DNA from: a virus
DNA: 32,264 bases
Reading direction: 5' to 3' (one strand)
IMG/VR virus record: IMGVR_UViG_3300042452_000300
Location: 1-32,264 of that record
Positions 1-5,655 of the stretch are shown here, one piece after another (within the stretch, counting starts at the first letter, position 1; each line of letters opens with the position of its first letter). Below the pieces are notes generated by a model, which saw only the letters and a list, made by a program, of their open reading frames with translations, did not search any database and was not told where the DNA came from. Position numbers and translations under genes: made by a program.

Positions 1-362
1 AATAGGTGCAGCTTTTCGTAGTTCGTTACAGTGATCCCGCGATGGACCTGACCATCACGCGACACTCGCGCCTCGATGCCGAATTTCTGAGCATCCGCAA
101 CAATCTGGTGAGTCACCGCAAGCGGCGTCAGCAACAGCACATTGCCGCCCGTCTTGCGTACGATGTTGTCAGCCCATACCAATTCGATCGCGGTCTTTCC
201 TAATCCGCAATCTGCAAACACAGCAGCGCGGCCTTTGCGTAGCGCCCACGTTGTTAATTCAGATTGAAAATCGAACAGGAAAGACGGCAGGTATACAGGA
301 TCGAAGCCGTGATTGCCTTCGAGCTGTGCCTTCCGGTCTAAAAATTCCGCGTAATCCTCCAT
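1..362 (-). CDS. SF2 (DEAD/DEAH, SNF2-like) helicase, N-terminal part, runs off the window
   Basis: A leftward open frame starts with ATG at 362-360 and stays open to the window edge, giving about 120 residues. The ATG is preceded on its own strand by GAGGGAG six bases upstream. The product carries a Q-motif-like segment (LPSFLFDFQSEL) near residue 30 and a Walker A loop (ADCGLGKTAIEL) near residue 50. These are followed by VLLLTPLAVTHQ, which fits helicase motif Ia. This order is typical of phage superfamily II helicases that couple ATP hydrolysis to movement on DNA. It is the only clear large gene on the minus strand and diverges from the Cro-like gene at 501, so it probably opens a leftward early operon. 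The C-terminal motifs lie outside the window, so the exact subfamily cannot be fixed. Confidence 0.85.
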   Translation of the reverse strand, partial: MEDYAEFLDRKAQLEGNHGFDPVYLPSFLFDFQSELTTWALRKGRAAVFADCGLGKTAIELVWADNIVRKTGGNVLLLTPLAVTHQIVADAQKFGIEARVSRDGQVHRGITVTNYEKLHL

Positions 363-379
363 TGCGCTCCCTCGTCGTT

Positions 380-500
380 AAACTGTGCGGACTGTGCCTT
401 TCACTTAGCAAAGTGTCCAATAGTGTTTGCTTATCGATCGGATAATGACGATTTATACGACTAGTTTGCAAATCGTTGAATCATGCGTTAAGTTCGTCCG
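380..500. promoter_or_regulatory. Divergent control region between the leftward helicase and rightward Cro-like genes
   Basis: This AT-richer gap separates two divergent genes and should hold both early promoters. A 14-bp interrupted palindrome (CACTT-AGCA-AAGTG) lies at 402-415. It overlaps a 25-bp inverted repeat with arms AGCAAA (407-412) and TTTGCT (426-431). A second palindrome, TTTGCAAA, lies at 465-472. The shared TTTGC/GCAAA core suggests repeated operator half-sites. A possible rightward promoter is TTGCTT at 428-433 with TTTATA at 452-457, spaced 18 bases. The palindromes are seen directly; the promoter call and their use by the Cro-like protein are inference. Confidence 0.5.
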
Positions 501-680
501 ATGACATTCGATGACCTAATCCGAGAGTGGCGATTCGCCGACCATGCCGCCAAGGCAATCGGCGTTTCGCGCACGACTCTGTATGTATGGCGCTATCGCG
601 GCATTCCTGAACACCGTCAAGCCGCAATCCGCAAGATTATTGCGGCGCGGCAAAAGCAGATGAAGCGAACCGCTAAATGA
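501..680 (+). CDS. Cro-like (YdaS/DicC-type) helix-turn-helix repressor, 59 aa
   Basis: A small protein beginning MTFDDLIREWRF. Residues about 12-40 form a helix-turn-helix (DHAAKAIGVSRTTLYVWRYRGIP), followed by a basic C-terminus (RQAAIRKI). This is the usual layout of phage Cro-like regulators such as lambda Cro, DicC and YdaS, which are 60-75 residues long. Such proteins bind operators next to their own gene and shut off the opposing early promoter. Its place as the first rightward gene, facing a leftward gene across palindromic DNA, matches that role. No CI-type repressor is visible here; it could lie to the left of the window. The stop overlaps an ATG at 677, but that frame is not thought to be translated from there. 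Confidence 0.75.
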   Translation: MTFDDLIREWRFADHAAKAIGVSRTTLYVWRYRGIPEHRQAAIRKIIAARQKQMKRTAK

Positions 681-759
681 CTTCTCCCGCCCGCGTCCGT
701 GTCGCCGAACTCCCTGCGCCCTGCATAGCTCCGGCGAGCGTCCAGACGACACAGCAAAA

Positions 760-942
760 GCCGACCTCCTCCCGGTGTGTCGTGGCGCGCGGCGGGAACC
801 TTTTTTCCGTTGGACACGAGACGGTACTGGCCTCCGGTGGAATGGTCGGTAGAATCCCTCATGGTGGGATGCCCTCGACGCTGAGCGGGATCGTGGTCGA
901 CTCAGCAACTATTTCCGATTCCGGCAAGCGCCGGTTTTTTTT
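760..942 (+). ncRNA. Structured leader or small RNA, C4-antisense-like candidate
   Basis: The stretch between the Cro-like gene and the gene at 1028 has no convincing reading frame with its own start but many hairpins. They are: 760-763/773-776, with a nine-base loop ACCTCCTCC; 807-810/821-824 (CCGT/ACGG); 826-832/844-850 (ACTGGCC/GGTCGGT, two wobbles); 854-858/866-870 (ATCCC/GGGAT); and an interleaved pair, 875-879/896-900 (TCGAC/GTCGA) with 880-885/901-906 (GCTGAG/CTCAGC), which has pseudoknot geometry. It ends at an intrinsic terminator. The first loop is complementary to the ribosome binding site at 1013-1019. Position and anti-RBS loop recall C4 antisense RNAs of P1/P7-type phages, but whether it matches that family was not tested. 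It could also be an attenuator or a put-like antitermination RNA. Confidence 0.5.
921..942 (+). terminator. Intrinsic terminator downstream of the Cro-like gene and leader RNA
   Basis: A CCGGC stem (921-925), AAGC loop and GCCGG (930-934) are followed at once by eight T residues. This is a textbook Rho-independent terminator, in the same place as lambda tR1 (after cro, before the next regulator). Read-through or antitermination would be needed to express the downstream replication genes, unless a promoter lies between here and 1028. Confidence 0.85.
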
Positions 943-1012
943 ACCTTTTTGCCGGGGCACGACGTTCGCGGAGAGCAGTCGACGTACCCGCGCCGAAATG
1001 GTAACAATTGCA

Positions 1013-1025
1013 GGAGGAGGCGTCG
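1013..1025 (+). promoter_or_regulatory. Ribosome binding site complementary to the upstream RNA loop
   Basis: A strong Shine-Dalgarno, AGGAGGAGG, sits eight or so bases before the ATG at 1028. GGAGGAG (1013-1019) pairs with CTCCTCC (766-772), and GTCG (1022-1025) pairs with CGAC (762-765), making 11 base pairs around a two-base bulge. A weaker second match joins 987-995 to 790-796. The pairing would hide the ribosome binding site, either in cis or by a processed RNA in trans. Confidence 0.5.
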
Positions 1026-1027
1026 AA

Positions 1028-1279
1028 ATGACCACAGCCCGAGCCAAATACCACAGCCTCGAAACCCGAGCCGAAGCCCTGCGCCTTCGTGCCGAGGGTC
1101 TGACCGCCAAGCAGATCTCGGAGCGGCTGAATGTCAGCACGGGCGCTCTGCACTACTGGTTCCATCACGGTGCCAAGCTGCCGGACGATGCGCCGAGGCC
1201 GACCAAGCCTAACGGCAAGTCGGGGGTGATTGCGCCGCCTCCGTTTCGCCGCGGCTCAGTTTGGGGAGCCGGATGGTGA
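1028..1279 (+). CDS. Small helix-turn-helix protein, 83 aa
   Basis: The start at 1028 is chosen for the AGGAGG Shine-Dalgarno just upstream. A longer in-frame start at 677 would run through the terminator and hairpins and is rejected. Residues about 10-45 (LETRAEALRLRAEGLTAKQ, then ISERLNVSTGALHYWF) form a homeodomain-like or Trp-repressor-like helix-turn-helix of the type seen in HTH_23 proteins and some small terminase-like proteins. The C-terminal 30 residues are Pro/Gly/Arg-rich and look disordered. Position after the Cro-like gene and terminator is that of a second early regulator (lambda cII position), but no sequence link to CII was seen. Function is inferred only as DNA binding. The 3' end overlaps the next gene by seven bases. 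Confidence 0.65.
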   Translation: MTTARAKYHSLETRAEALRLRAEGLTAKQISERLNVSTGALHYWFHHGAKLPDDAPRPTKPNGKSGVIAPPPFRRGSVWGAGW

Positions 1280-1602
1280 GAAAACACGACTGCTTCTGCA
1301 CCGTTCACCGAGTTTGGTATGCGCAGGACTGCGCCCCTTGCGTCGCCGAAGCACAGGCCCGCGCCACGGTCATCCACATGGAAGGCGAGCCACGCACACC
1401 CGCAGACGTGATCCGGCGTGCTCGGCGGGTCAGTGGCATGTCACGGTCGAGGCTGGCGTATGCCGCGAACATCGGGCACACGCCGATCTATAAGTGGGAG
1501 GTCGATGGGACGATGCCGAGGGTCGACTTGTTTTTGCGGACTATGAACGCCTGCGGGTATCGGGTCACGGTCGAGAAAATCAACGAAGGGAAAGCGAAAT
1601 GA
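1273..1602 (+). CDS. XRE-family helix-turn-helix protein with N-terminal Cys/His cluster, 109 aa
   Basis: ATG at 1273 is preferred over the upstream TTG at 1261 because GGGGAG precedes it and it overlaps the preceding stop. The N-terminus has a possible zinc-binding cluster (HDCFCTVHRVWYAQDCAPC, residues about 5-23: Cys-x-Cys, His, Cys-x2-Cys). Residues about 50-90 form an XRE/Cro-C1-type helix-turn-helix (RSRLAYAANIGHTPIYKWEV) with the following recognition helix region. The last part (RTMNACGYRVTVEKI) is typical of small phage XRE proteins. A transcription regulator in the early operon is the likely role. Its stop overlaps the SSB start (ATGA), so the two are probably coupled in translation. 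Confidence 0.7.
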   Translation: MVRKHDCFCTVHRVWYAQDCAPCVAEAQARATVIHMEGEPRTPADVIRRARRVSGMSRSRLAYAANIGHTPIYKWEVDGTMPRVDLFLRTMNACGYRVTVEKINEGKAK

Positions 1603-2066
1603 TGCTATGCGGGTTGTGTAGGCTTGGGCGTGATGCCTCACTGAAGAATTACGGCGGTGGAACGAGCGTGCTGCAAATGGCAGTCGCTTACAGCTTCGGC
1701 AAGGACAAGCAGACGCAGTGGATCGACGTGTCCATGTTTGGAGCGCGTGCAGAGAAGGTCGCGCCTTACATGCTCAAGGGTACGGCCATCGTTGCTTACA
1801 TCGAGGACGTTCACGTTCGCACGTATGAGAAGAAGGACGGGACGACCGGGGCGAGTCTTAGCGGCATTCTGAGCAGCTTCGAGTTCGCGGGCAAGTCGTC
1901 GGGCTCATCGGGTGAGCCTGCGGGAGCGATGCAAGTCAATTCGCAGGGGGTCTACAAGCCGCCCCCCATTGGCGCGAAGCCTGCGCTGCCGGGGAATGTG
2001 CAGGATATGGACAGCGACATCCCGTTTGCCAATCCCTACAAGGGGCGCGTCAGCTATGTTGTTTAA
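1599..2066 (+). CDS. ssb: Single-stranded DNA-binding protein (OB fold), 155 aa
   Basis: The product has the OB-fold pattern of bacterial and phage SSB: a first strand (GLCRLGRDASLKNYGGGTSVLQMAVAYSF), then WIDVSMFGARAEKVAPYMLKG and VHVRTYEKKDG, followed by a Gly/Ser/Pro-rich linker. SSB coats single strands at replication forks and recruits partners through an acidic tip. Here the tip motif MDSDIPF is not at the extreme end: a further 13 residues (ending RVSYVV) follow. Length is close to phage SSBs. The start at 1599 overlaps the preceding stop; a second ATG at 1602 is also possible. The 3' end overlaps the next gene by 11 bases. Placement at the head of the replication block agrees with the call. 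Confidence 0.9.
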   Translation: MMLCGLCRLGRDASLKNYGGGTSVLQMAVAYSFGKDKQTQWIDVSMFGARAEKVAPYMLKGTAIVAYIEDVHVRTYEKKDGTTGASLSGILSSFEFAGKSSGSSGEPAGAMQVNSQGVYKPPPIGAKPALPGNVQDMDSDIPFANPYKGRVSYVV

Positions 2067-2475
2067 ACGCTGCTTCAAGTGCTTTGTGGAAATGCCTTTG
2101 ACCGCATTTTACAAACACTCGCGAATGAAGGACGGCCATTTAAACAAGTGTATTGAATGCACGAAAAAAGATGTGTCAAGCGCGCGACTGGAAAAGATTG
2201 AGTATTACCGATCATACGACAGACGGCGAACGTCGATGCCGCATCGGGTTGCACTGCGTAACCGGGTTAGCAGTGAATGGCGGGCAAATAATCCAACGTG
2301 GGCAAAGGCCCAAGATACGCTTGGGAATGCTGTTCGTGACGGCAAGGTGCAACGTCATCCATGTTGGGTATGCGGCGAGAAAGCTCACGGCCATCACCCC
2401 GACTATGACCGCCCACTAGAAGTCGTTTGGCTTTGCCCTGCTCACCACAAAGCCGCACATGCGGCGGCTGCGTAA
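2056..2475 (+). CDS. Zinc-binding, HNH-like endonuclease candidate, 139 aa
   Basis: The N-terminus has two CxxC pairs (CFKC near residue 6 and CIEC near residue 35), resembling the zinc ribbon of phage endonuclease VII-type proteins. The C-terminus has CWVCGEK, then HHPDYDRPLEVVWLCPAHH, the zinc-stabilised beta-beta-alpha/HNH pattern common in phage proteins. Catalysis would use the HH pair followed by the final His. The role is probably DNA cleavage in recombination, packaging or homing, but the partner DNA is unknown. It starts inside the end of ssb (overlap 11 bases) and is followed two bases later by a VRR-NUC gene, so three nucleic-acid proteins form one translational block. A purely structural zinc protein remains possible. 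Confidence 0.65.
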   Translation: MLFKRCFKCFVEMPLTAFYKHSRMKDGHLNKCIECTKKDVSSARLEKIEYYRSYDRRRTSMPHRVALRNRVSSEWRANNPTWAKAQDTLGNAVRDGKVQRHPCWVCGEKAHGHHPDYDRPLEVVWLCPAHHKAAHAAAA

Positions 2476-2477
2476 CT

Positions 2478-2765
2478 ATGCGCCGAGCAGCCCGAATCGA
2501 CCGCAACCAGCCCGAGATAGTCGCGGCTCTACGCAGCGTCGGCGCGACCGTGCAGCCGTTGCACACGATCGGCAAGGGTTGCCCGGATGCGCTGATCGGG
2601 TATCGCGGCCGGAACCTGCTGTTCGAGATCAAGGACGGCTTGCTGGTGCCTAGCAAACAAGCACTGACGGCCGATGAGTTGAAGTGGCATGTGATGTGGG
2701 AAGGGCAGGTTTGCACGGTGAACAGCGTTGAGGCTGCGATTGCTGCATTGAATACGCACGGCTAG
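2478..2765 (+). CDS. VRR-NUC domain nuclease, 95 aa
   Basis: The short protein carries the compact VRR-NUC core. A helix with E13 (QPEIVAALRSVGA) is followed by KGCPDALIGYRGRNLLFEIKDG, where the Asp and the E-x-K are the expected metal-binding and catalytic residues of the PD-(D/E)XK fold. The C-terminal part (LTADELKWHVMWEGQVCTVNSVEAAIAAL) is also typical. Stand-alone VRR-NUC proteins of 90-120 residues are common in phage replication modules and are thought to act as structure-specific or Holliday-junction-type nucleases. The start at 2478 follows the stop of the HNH-like gene by two bases; an upstream in-frame start exists within that gene but would add an unlikely Cys-rich leader. Confidence 0.8.
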   Translation: MRRAARIDRNQPEIVAALRSVGATVQPLHTIGKGCPDALIGYRGRNLLFEIKDGLLVPSKQALTADELKWHVMWEGQVCTVNSVEAAIAALNTHG

Positions 2766-2837
2766 GGTAGCTCCCGAAAAGACGGCTCCTCCACCGTCCT
2801 GCCGTGTGTTCATTCTGGAGATGCTACGGAGATGGCA

Positions 2838-3418
2838 ATGGGAAATATCAGAGAACTGAAGCCGATTGAAACCCAGTTTAAGGGGTATCGATTTCGGTCA
2901 AGAACAGAAGCACGGTGGGCGATCTTTTTTGAGCAAATCTCCGAGATAACGGGGAATATTACTTGCCGGACTTTCTGGTCATTTCCCCGCAAGGTAGGAA
3001 GATTTGGTACGAAGTGAAGCCGGAAGGCTCTGATATGGGCCTAAGCAAAGTGAAGTCGTTCAACGAAATGTCGCCAGAACAATGCTACGTGTTGCGCGGA
3101 GACCCCTACTCCATGCTGATGGATGACAACGAGGTCTTCATGTGCCCGCGTTGCGGTTTGATTAACGACCCTGCCTACGGGATAAACGTGTATGGCAGTG
3201 CCGATGCTTACTACGGATGCCAGCCGTGTGATTTTGAAACCCCATGCGGGGGGCAAAATCCAAAAGAGAAGGGTGTGTTTTTTGACATATGGCCGGATCC
3301 GCACAAGGGATCTATGCATCTTGATCGGCGTCTATGGGATGTTTACGTAGACCGGGTCAAATCCGCTGCTTCGCTAGCGCGTCGCTCTCGTTTTGAACAT
3401 GGCGAAGGAGTTAGGTAA
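2838..3418 (+). pseudogene. Nuclease-like (RSRTEARWAIFFE) gene broken by a frameshift
   Basis: ATG 2838 has GGAG six bases upstream. The first frame encodes IETQFKGYRFRSRTEARWAI, the conserved start of a widespread phage protein with an endonuclease-like core, and then stops at 3017. The second half, YYLPDFLVISPQGRKIWYEV, continues in the -1 frame from about 2950. It includes a Cys-x2-Cys ribbon pair (CPRCG and CQPCD) and ends at 3418. In relatives I recall, about 20 residues lie between the RSR...FFE and LPDF segments; here only about 10 remain. That suggests a small deletion plus frameshift. No slippery heptamer is present. An assembly or sequencing error, or separate translation of the second half from TTG 2963, cannot be excluded. 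Confidence 0.65.
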
Positions 3419-4099
3419 TTGCCTAATCGTTGGCTCAAAGAAGGTTACTTGTCATCCGAGCGGATCATGTCAGTTTCTGCTGATGCGCGCGATTGTTGGC
3501 TAAGGATCGTCCTTGTTGCTGACGATCACGGATTGTTTGATGCACGTCCGCAGATAGTTGCGAGCCGCTGTTACCCGTTGAATCCAGTTGCTCGCAATTG
3601 CGAGAAGTGGCTGGCAGAACTAGCACGCGCCGACCTCATCCGGCGATATGAAGTTGAGGGAAAGCCTTACCTGTTTGTGAGCAGATGGTACGAAAGGCCG
3701 AGGAGCGCACCGAAATTTCCGAAGCCTCCGGAGTCTGTTGTCAATTGCGAGCAGCCTGCAAGCAATTGCGAGCAAGTGCATGCAGATGCTAGCTTCCACG
3801 TACACGACCACGTACACGACCACGGAGCCCGCAAAGGTCGCGGGCAGTCTCGATCCAAGTCGAGAATTTCCGATGATTGGTCGCCCAAGCCGCAAACCGT
3901 CGATAACCTCAGCCGGGAGTTCGGGCTATGTGTGCCCGAGGACATAGATCGCTATGTCGCTGCGTTTCGAGACGCTTGCACCGCGAAGGGCTACGAGTAC
4001 GCGGATTTCGATGCCGCATTCCGCAATTGCGTGCGGCAGGATTGGCCGAAGTTTCGCGCTAACGGCGCAGTCAAGTCGAAGCAGTTCAGCATCGTATGA
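3419..4099 (+). CDS. Replication initiator: winged-helix N-terminus and DnaT-like C-terminus, 226 aa
   Basis: The start is TTG 3419, directly after the preceding stop, with AAGGAG eight bases upstream. It is kept because the resulting N-terminus (NRWLKEGYLSSERI) and SADARDCWLRIVLVADDHGL match phage replication proteins, which would be lost from the ATG at 3467. Residues 1-100 look like a winged-helix DNA-binding domain. A low-complexity linker follows (about 110-155, His/Asp and Arg/Ser-rich). Residues about 160-215 (DDWSPKPQTVDNLSREFG ... DFDAAFRNCVRQDWPKF) resemble the DnaT/primosomal single-strand-binding domain. The likely job is origin recognition and helicase loading for the primase and helicase genes just downstream. 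The linker-coding DNA carries iteron-like repeats. Its stop overlaps the primase start. Confidence 0.75.
   Translation: MPNRWLKEGYLSSERIMSVSADARDCWLRIVLVADDHGLFDARPQIVASRCYPLNPVARNCEKWLAELARADLIRRYEVEGKPYLFVSRWYERPRSAPKFPKPPESVVNCEQPASNCEQVHADASFHVHDHVHDHGARKGRGQSRSKSRISDDWSPKPQTVDNLSREFGLCVPEDIDRYVAAFRDACTAKGYEYADFDAAFRNCVRQDWPKFRANGAVKSKQFSIV
3558..3820 (+). repeat. Iteron-like repeats inside the initiator gene, candidate replication origin
   Basis: CAATTGCGAGCA occurs at 3742-3753 and 3763-3774, exactly 21 bases (two helical turns) apart. The same core, CAATTGCGAG, lies in a perfect 14-bp palindrome CTCGCAATTGCGAG at 3591-3604. A partial copy, TTGCGAGC, is at 3558-3565, and CAATTGCG recurs at 4024. 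A 12-bp tandem repeat (CACGTACACGAC, two copies, 3797-3820) follows. Lambda places its origin iterons inside the O initiator gene between its two domains, and these repeats also fall in the inter-domain linker. Origin function is inference. Confidence 0.5.
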
Positions 4100-4509
4100 G
4101 CCAAGTCGACCTCATCCTCTCGCGGCTCGACAAGGTGCGGCAGACGGGCACGAACCGCTGGACCGCTCGGTGCCCTGCGCACGACGACAGAGGACCATCG
4201 CTATCGATCCGAGACGACGGCGGGAAGATCCTGCTGCACTGCTTCGCCGAGTGTCCGCCCGTGTCCGTGGTCGAGGCAATCGGACTGCAACTGTCCGACC
4301 TGTTCCCTGATCCGCTGGAGCGCGTCTCGCCAGGACGCAAGCCCATCCCTGCCCGCGACATCCTCGATTGCATCGCGTTGGAAGCGAAGATCGTTTACCT
4401 CGTGGGGCAGGACATCATCAACGACAAGCCGATTTCCGCAGTCGATTGGGAACGGCTAAAGATCGCGGTCCGTAGGCTGGATGCAGCGATGGAGGAGGCG
4501 CATGGTTGA
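4096..4509 (+). CDS. Primase zinc-binding (CHC2-type) protein without TOPRIM domain, 137 aa
   Basis: Residues about 18-55 carry the CHC2 zinc finger of DnaG/T7-type primases: NRWTARCPAHDDRGPSLSI with Cys-x2-His, then GKILLHCFAECPP with Cys-x3-Cys. This module reads the single-stranded template and hands the primer to polymerase. The rest (about 85 residues) is helical and has no visible TOPRIM catalytic motifs (no EGxxD, no DxD), so this protein alone is unlikely to make primers. The RecA-type helicase gene begins eight bases before its end, so the pair may act as a split version of the T7 gp4 primase-helicase, or the zinc protein may adapt host primase. The start overlaps the initiator stop (ATGA). 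Confidence 0.8.
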   Translation: MSQVDLILSRLDKVRQTGTNRWTARCPAHDDRGPSLSIRDDGGKILLHCFAECPPVSVVEAIGLQLSDLFPDPLERVSPGRKPIPARDILDCIALEAKIVYLVGQDIINDKPISAVDWERLKIAVRRLDAAMEEAHG

Positions 4510-5479
4510 CCTCGTAATCAAGGCCGAGCAGGACATGATGGATCGTGGGGAAAACCCGCCGCCGAGCAAGGGCGCGAAGTTCCTTGACGCGCGGATTGCG
4601 GTCAAGCCGAAACTGCTCTCAGCCGAGGACAAGCTGCCCGCACTGCTTGACCTGTGGGACAAGGGCATGCCGCCCGGTCATGCAACCGGCTGGCCGAGTG
4701 TCGACGAGCTTTACACCGTGGTCCCTGGGCAACTGACCATCGTCACCGGATGGCCAGGAAGCGGGAAGTCGGAATTCGTCGATGCGTTGCTCGTGAACCT
4801 CTCTCGGCAGGGCTGGAGGCTGGCGTATTTCTCGCCCGAGAACATGCCGGTCGAACTGCATCAAACCAAGATCATGGAAAAGTTCGCCGGGGCTCCGTTC
4901 GGGGCTGGTCCGCGTAAGCGAATCGGGCGTGACGAGATTGCAGGGTGGGCGAAGACGATCTCCGAGCGCATGCGATTCCTTGAGCCGGTCGAGGGTTCGC
5001 TGTCAGCGCAGGACGTGTGCTCTAGCGTCGAGAAGTGGCTACGACAGGACGACTCACCGGCAGGGCTTGTGATCGATCCGTGGAACGAGCTTGAGCACTG
5101 GAGGCCGAGCAACATCTCCGAAACCGAGTACGTGTCTTTGACGCTCTCAGCGGTTCGCCAATGGGCGCGGAAAAACAAGGTGCATGTGTGGATCGTGGCG
5201 CACCCGCAGAAGATCAAGCGGGAGGAAGGCGGCAAGCTGCCCGTGGTCAAGCCCGACATGATCAGCGGCTCGCAGCACTGGTGGAACAAGGCCGACTGCT
5301 GCATCTCCGTCTACCGCGATTACACGAAGCCGGATGCGCCCGAGGTGGATGTCTACGTGCAAAAGGTGCGGTTCAAGCACGTCGGGAAAATCGGCATGAC
5401 AACACTGGTCTACGAAAAGTCGACCGGGAAGTATCACGAGCGATCAAAGTTCCGTTCGTATGAGGAGGTGCGAGGATGA
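4502..5479 (+). CDS. Replicative DNA helicase, RecA-fold (DnaB/Twinkle C-terminal type), 325 aa
   Basis: ATG 4502 follows GGAGGAGG and is preferred to the ATG at 4481. A short N-terminal region leads to ATGWPSVDELYTVVPGQLTI, the usual entry to DnaB-family helicase cores, then Walker A GWPGSGKS at residues 83-90. Later come a Walker B-like GLVIDPWNELEH near residue 190 and WIVAHPQKIKRE near 235, then DMISGSQHWWNKADCCISVYRD. These fit hexameric SF4 helicases that unwind DNA ahead of the fork. The DnaB N-terminal domain is missing, as in T7 gp4 C-terminal or Twinkle-like phage enzymes. Translation overlaps the zinc-finger primase upstream and the small gene downstream, so the primosome parts are made together. 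Confidence 0.9.
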   Translation: MVDLVIKAEQDMMDRGENPPPSKGAKFLDARIAVKPKLLSAEDKLPALLDLWDKGMPPGHATGWPSVDELYTVVPGQLTIVTGWPGSGKSEFVDALLVNLSRQGWRLAYFSPENMPVELHQTKIMEKFAGAPFGAGPRKRIGRDEIAGWAKTISERMRFLEPVEGSLSAQDVCSSVEKWLRQDDSPAGLVIDPWNELEHWRPSNISETEYVSLTLSAVRQWARKNKVHVWIVAHPQKIKREEGGKLPVVKPDMISGSQHWWNKADCCISVYRDYTKPDAPEVDVYVQKVRFKHVGKIGMTTLVYEKSTGKYHERSKFRSYEEVRG

Positions 5480-5655
5480 TTTCGGAGAATTCATTGATTG
5501 ACAGGATGACCGCCGAAGCCCAAGCCGCCAGGGACGCATTCGAGCACGGCACGGTCAAGGTCGACGGCAAGACGTACCGAATGCGCGAGGATTGGGAGGC
5601 CGTAATGGCCCGGGCGGCGCTGAAGTTTGGACAACGTAAGGAGGGAACGAAATGA
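5476..5655 (+). CDS. Small hypothetical protein, 59 aa
   Basis: A short frame from ATG 5476 (GAGG just upstream, overlapping the helicase stop) to the TGA at 5653-5655. The product starts MISENSLIDRM and contains HGTVKVDGKTYRMREDWEA. It is charged, mostly helical and lacks membrane segments or known motifs. Both ends overlap neighbours by a few bases in the ATGA style, which supports that it is translated. Function unknown; its place right after the helicase suggests an accessory replication role, but nothing in the sequence proves it. Confidence 0.6.
   Translation: MISENSLIDRMTAEAQAARDAFEHGTVKVDGKTYRMREDWEAVMARAALKFGQRKEGTK

Noticed and set aside
677-1027. In-frame N-terminal extension of the 1028 gene from ATG 677, which overlaps the Cro-like stop
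   Set aside because: The ATGA overlap is suggestive, but the frame crosses several hairpins and an intrinsic terminator, and a strong Shine-Dalgarno sits before ATG 1028.
2781-2798. GACGG...CCGTC hairpin after the VRR-NUC gene
   Set aside because: No T-run follows, so it is not called as an intrinsic terminator.
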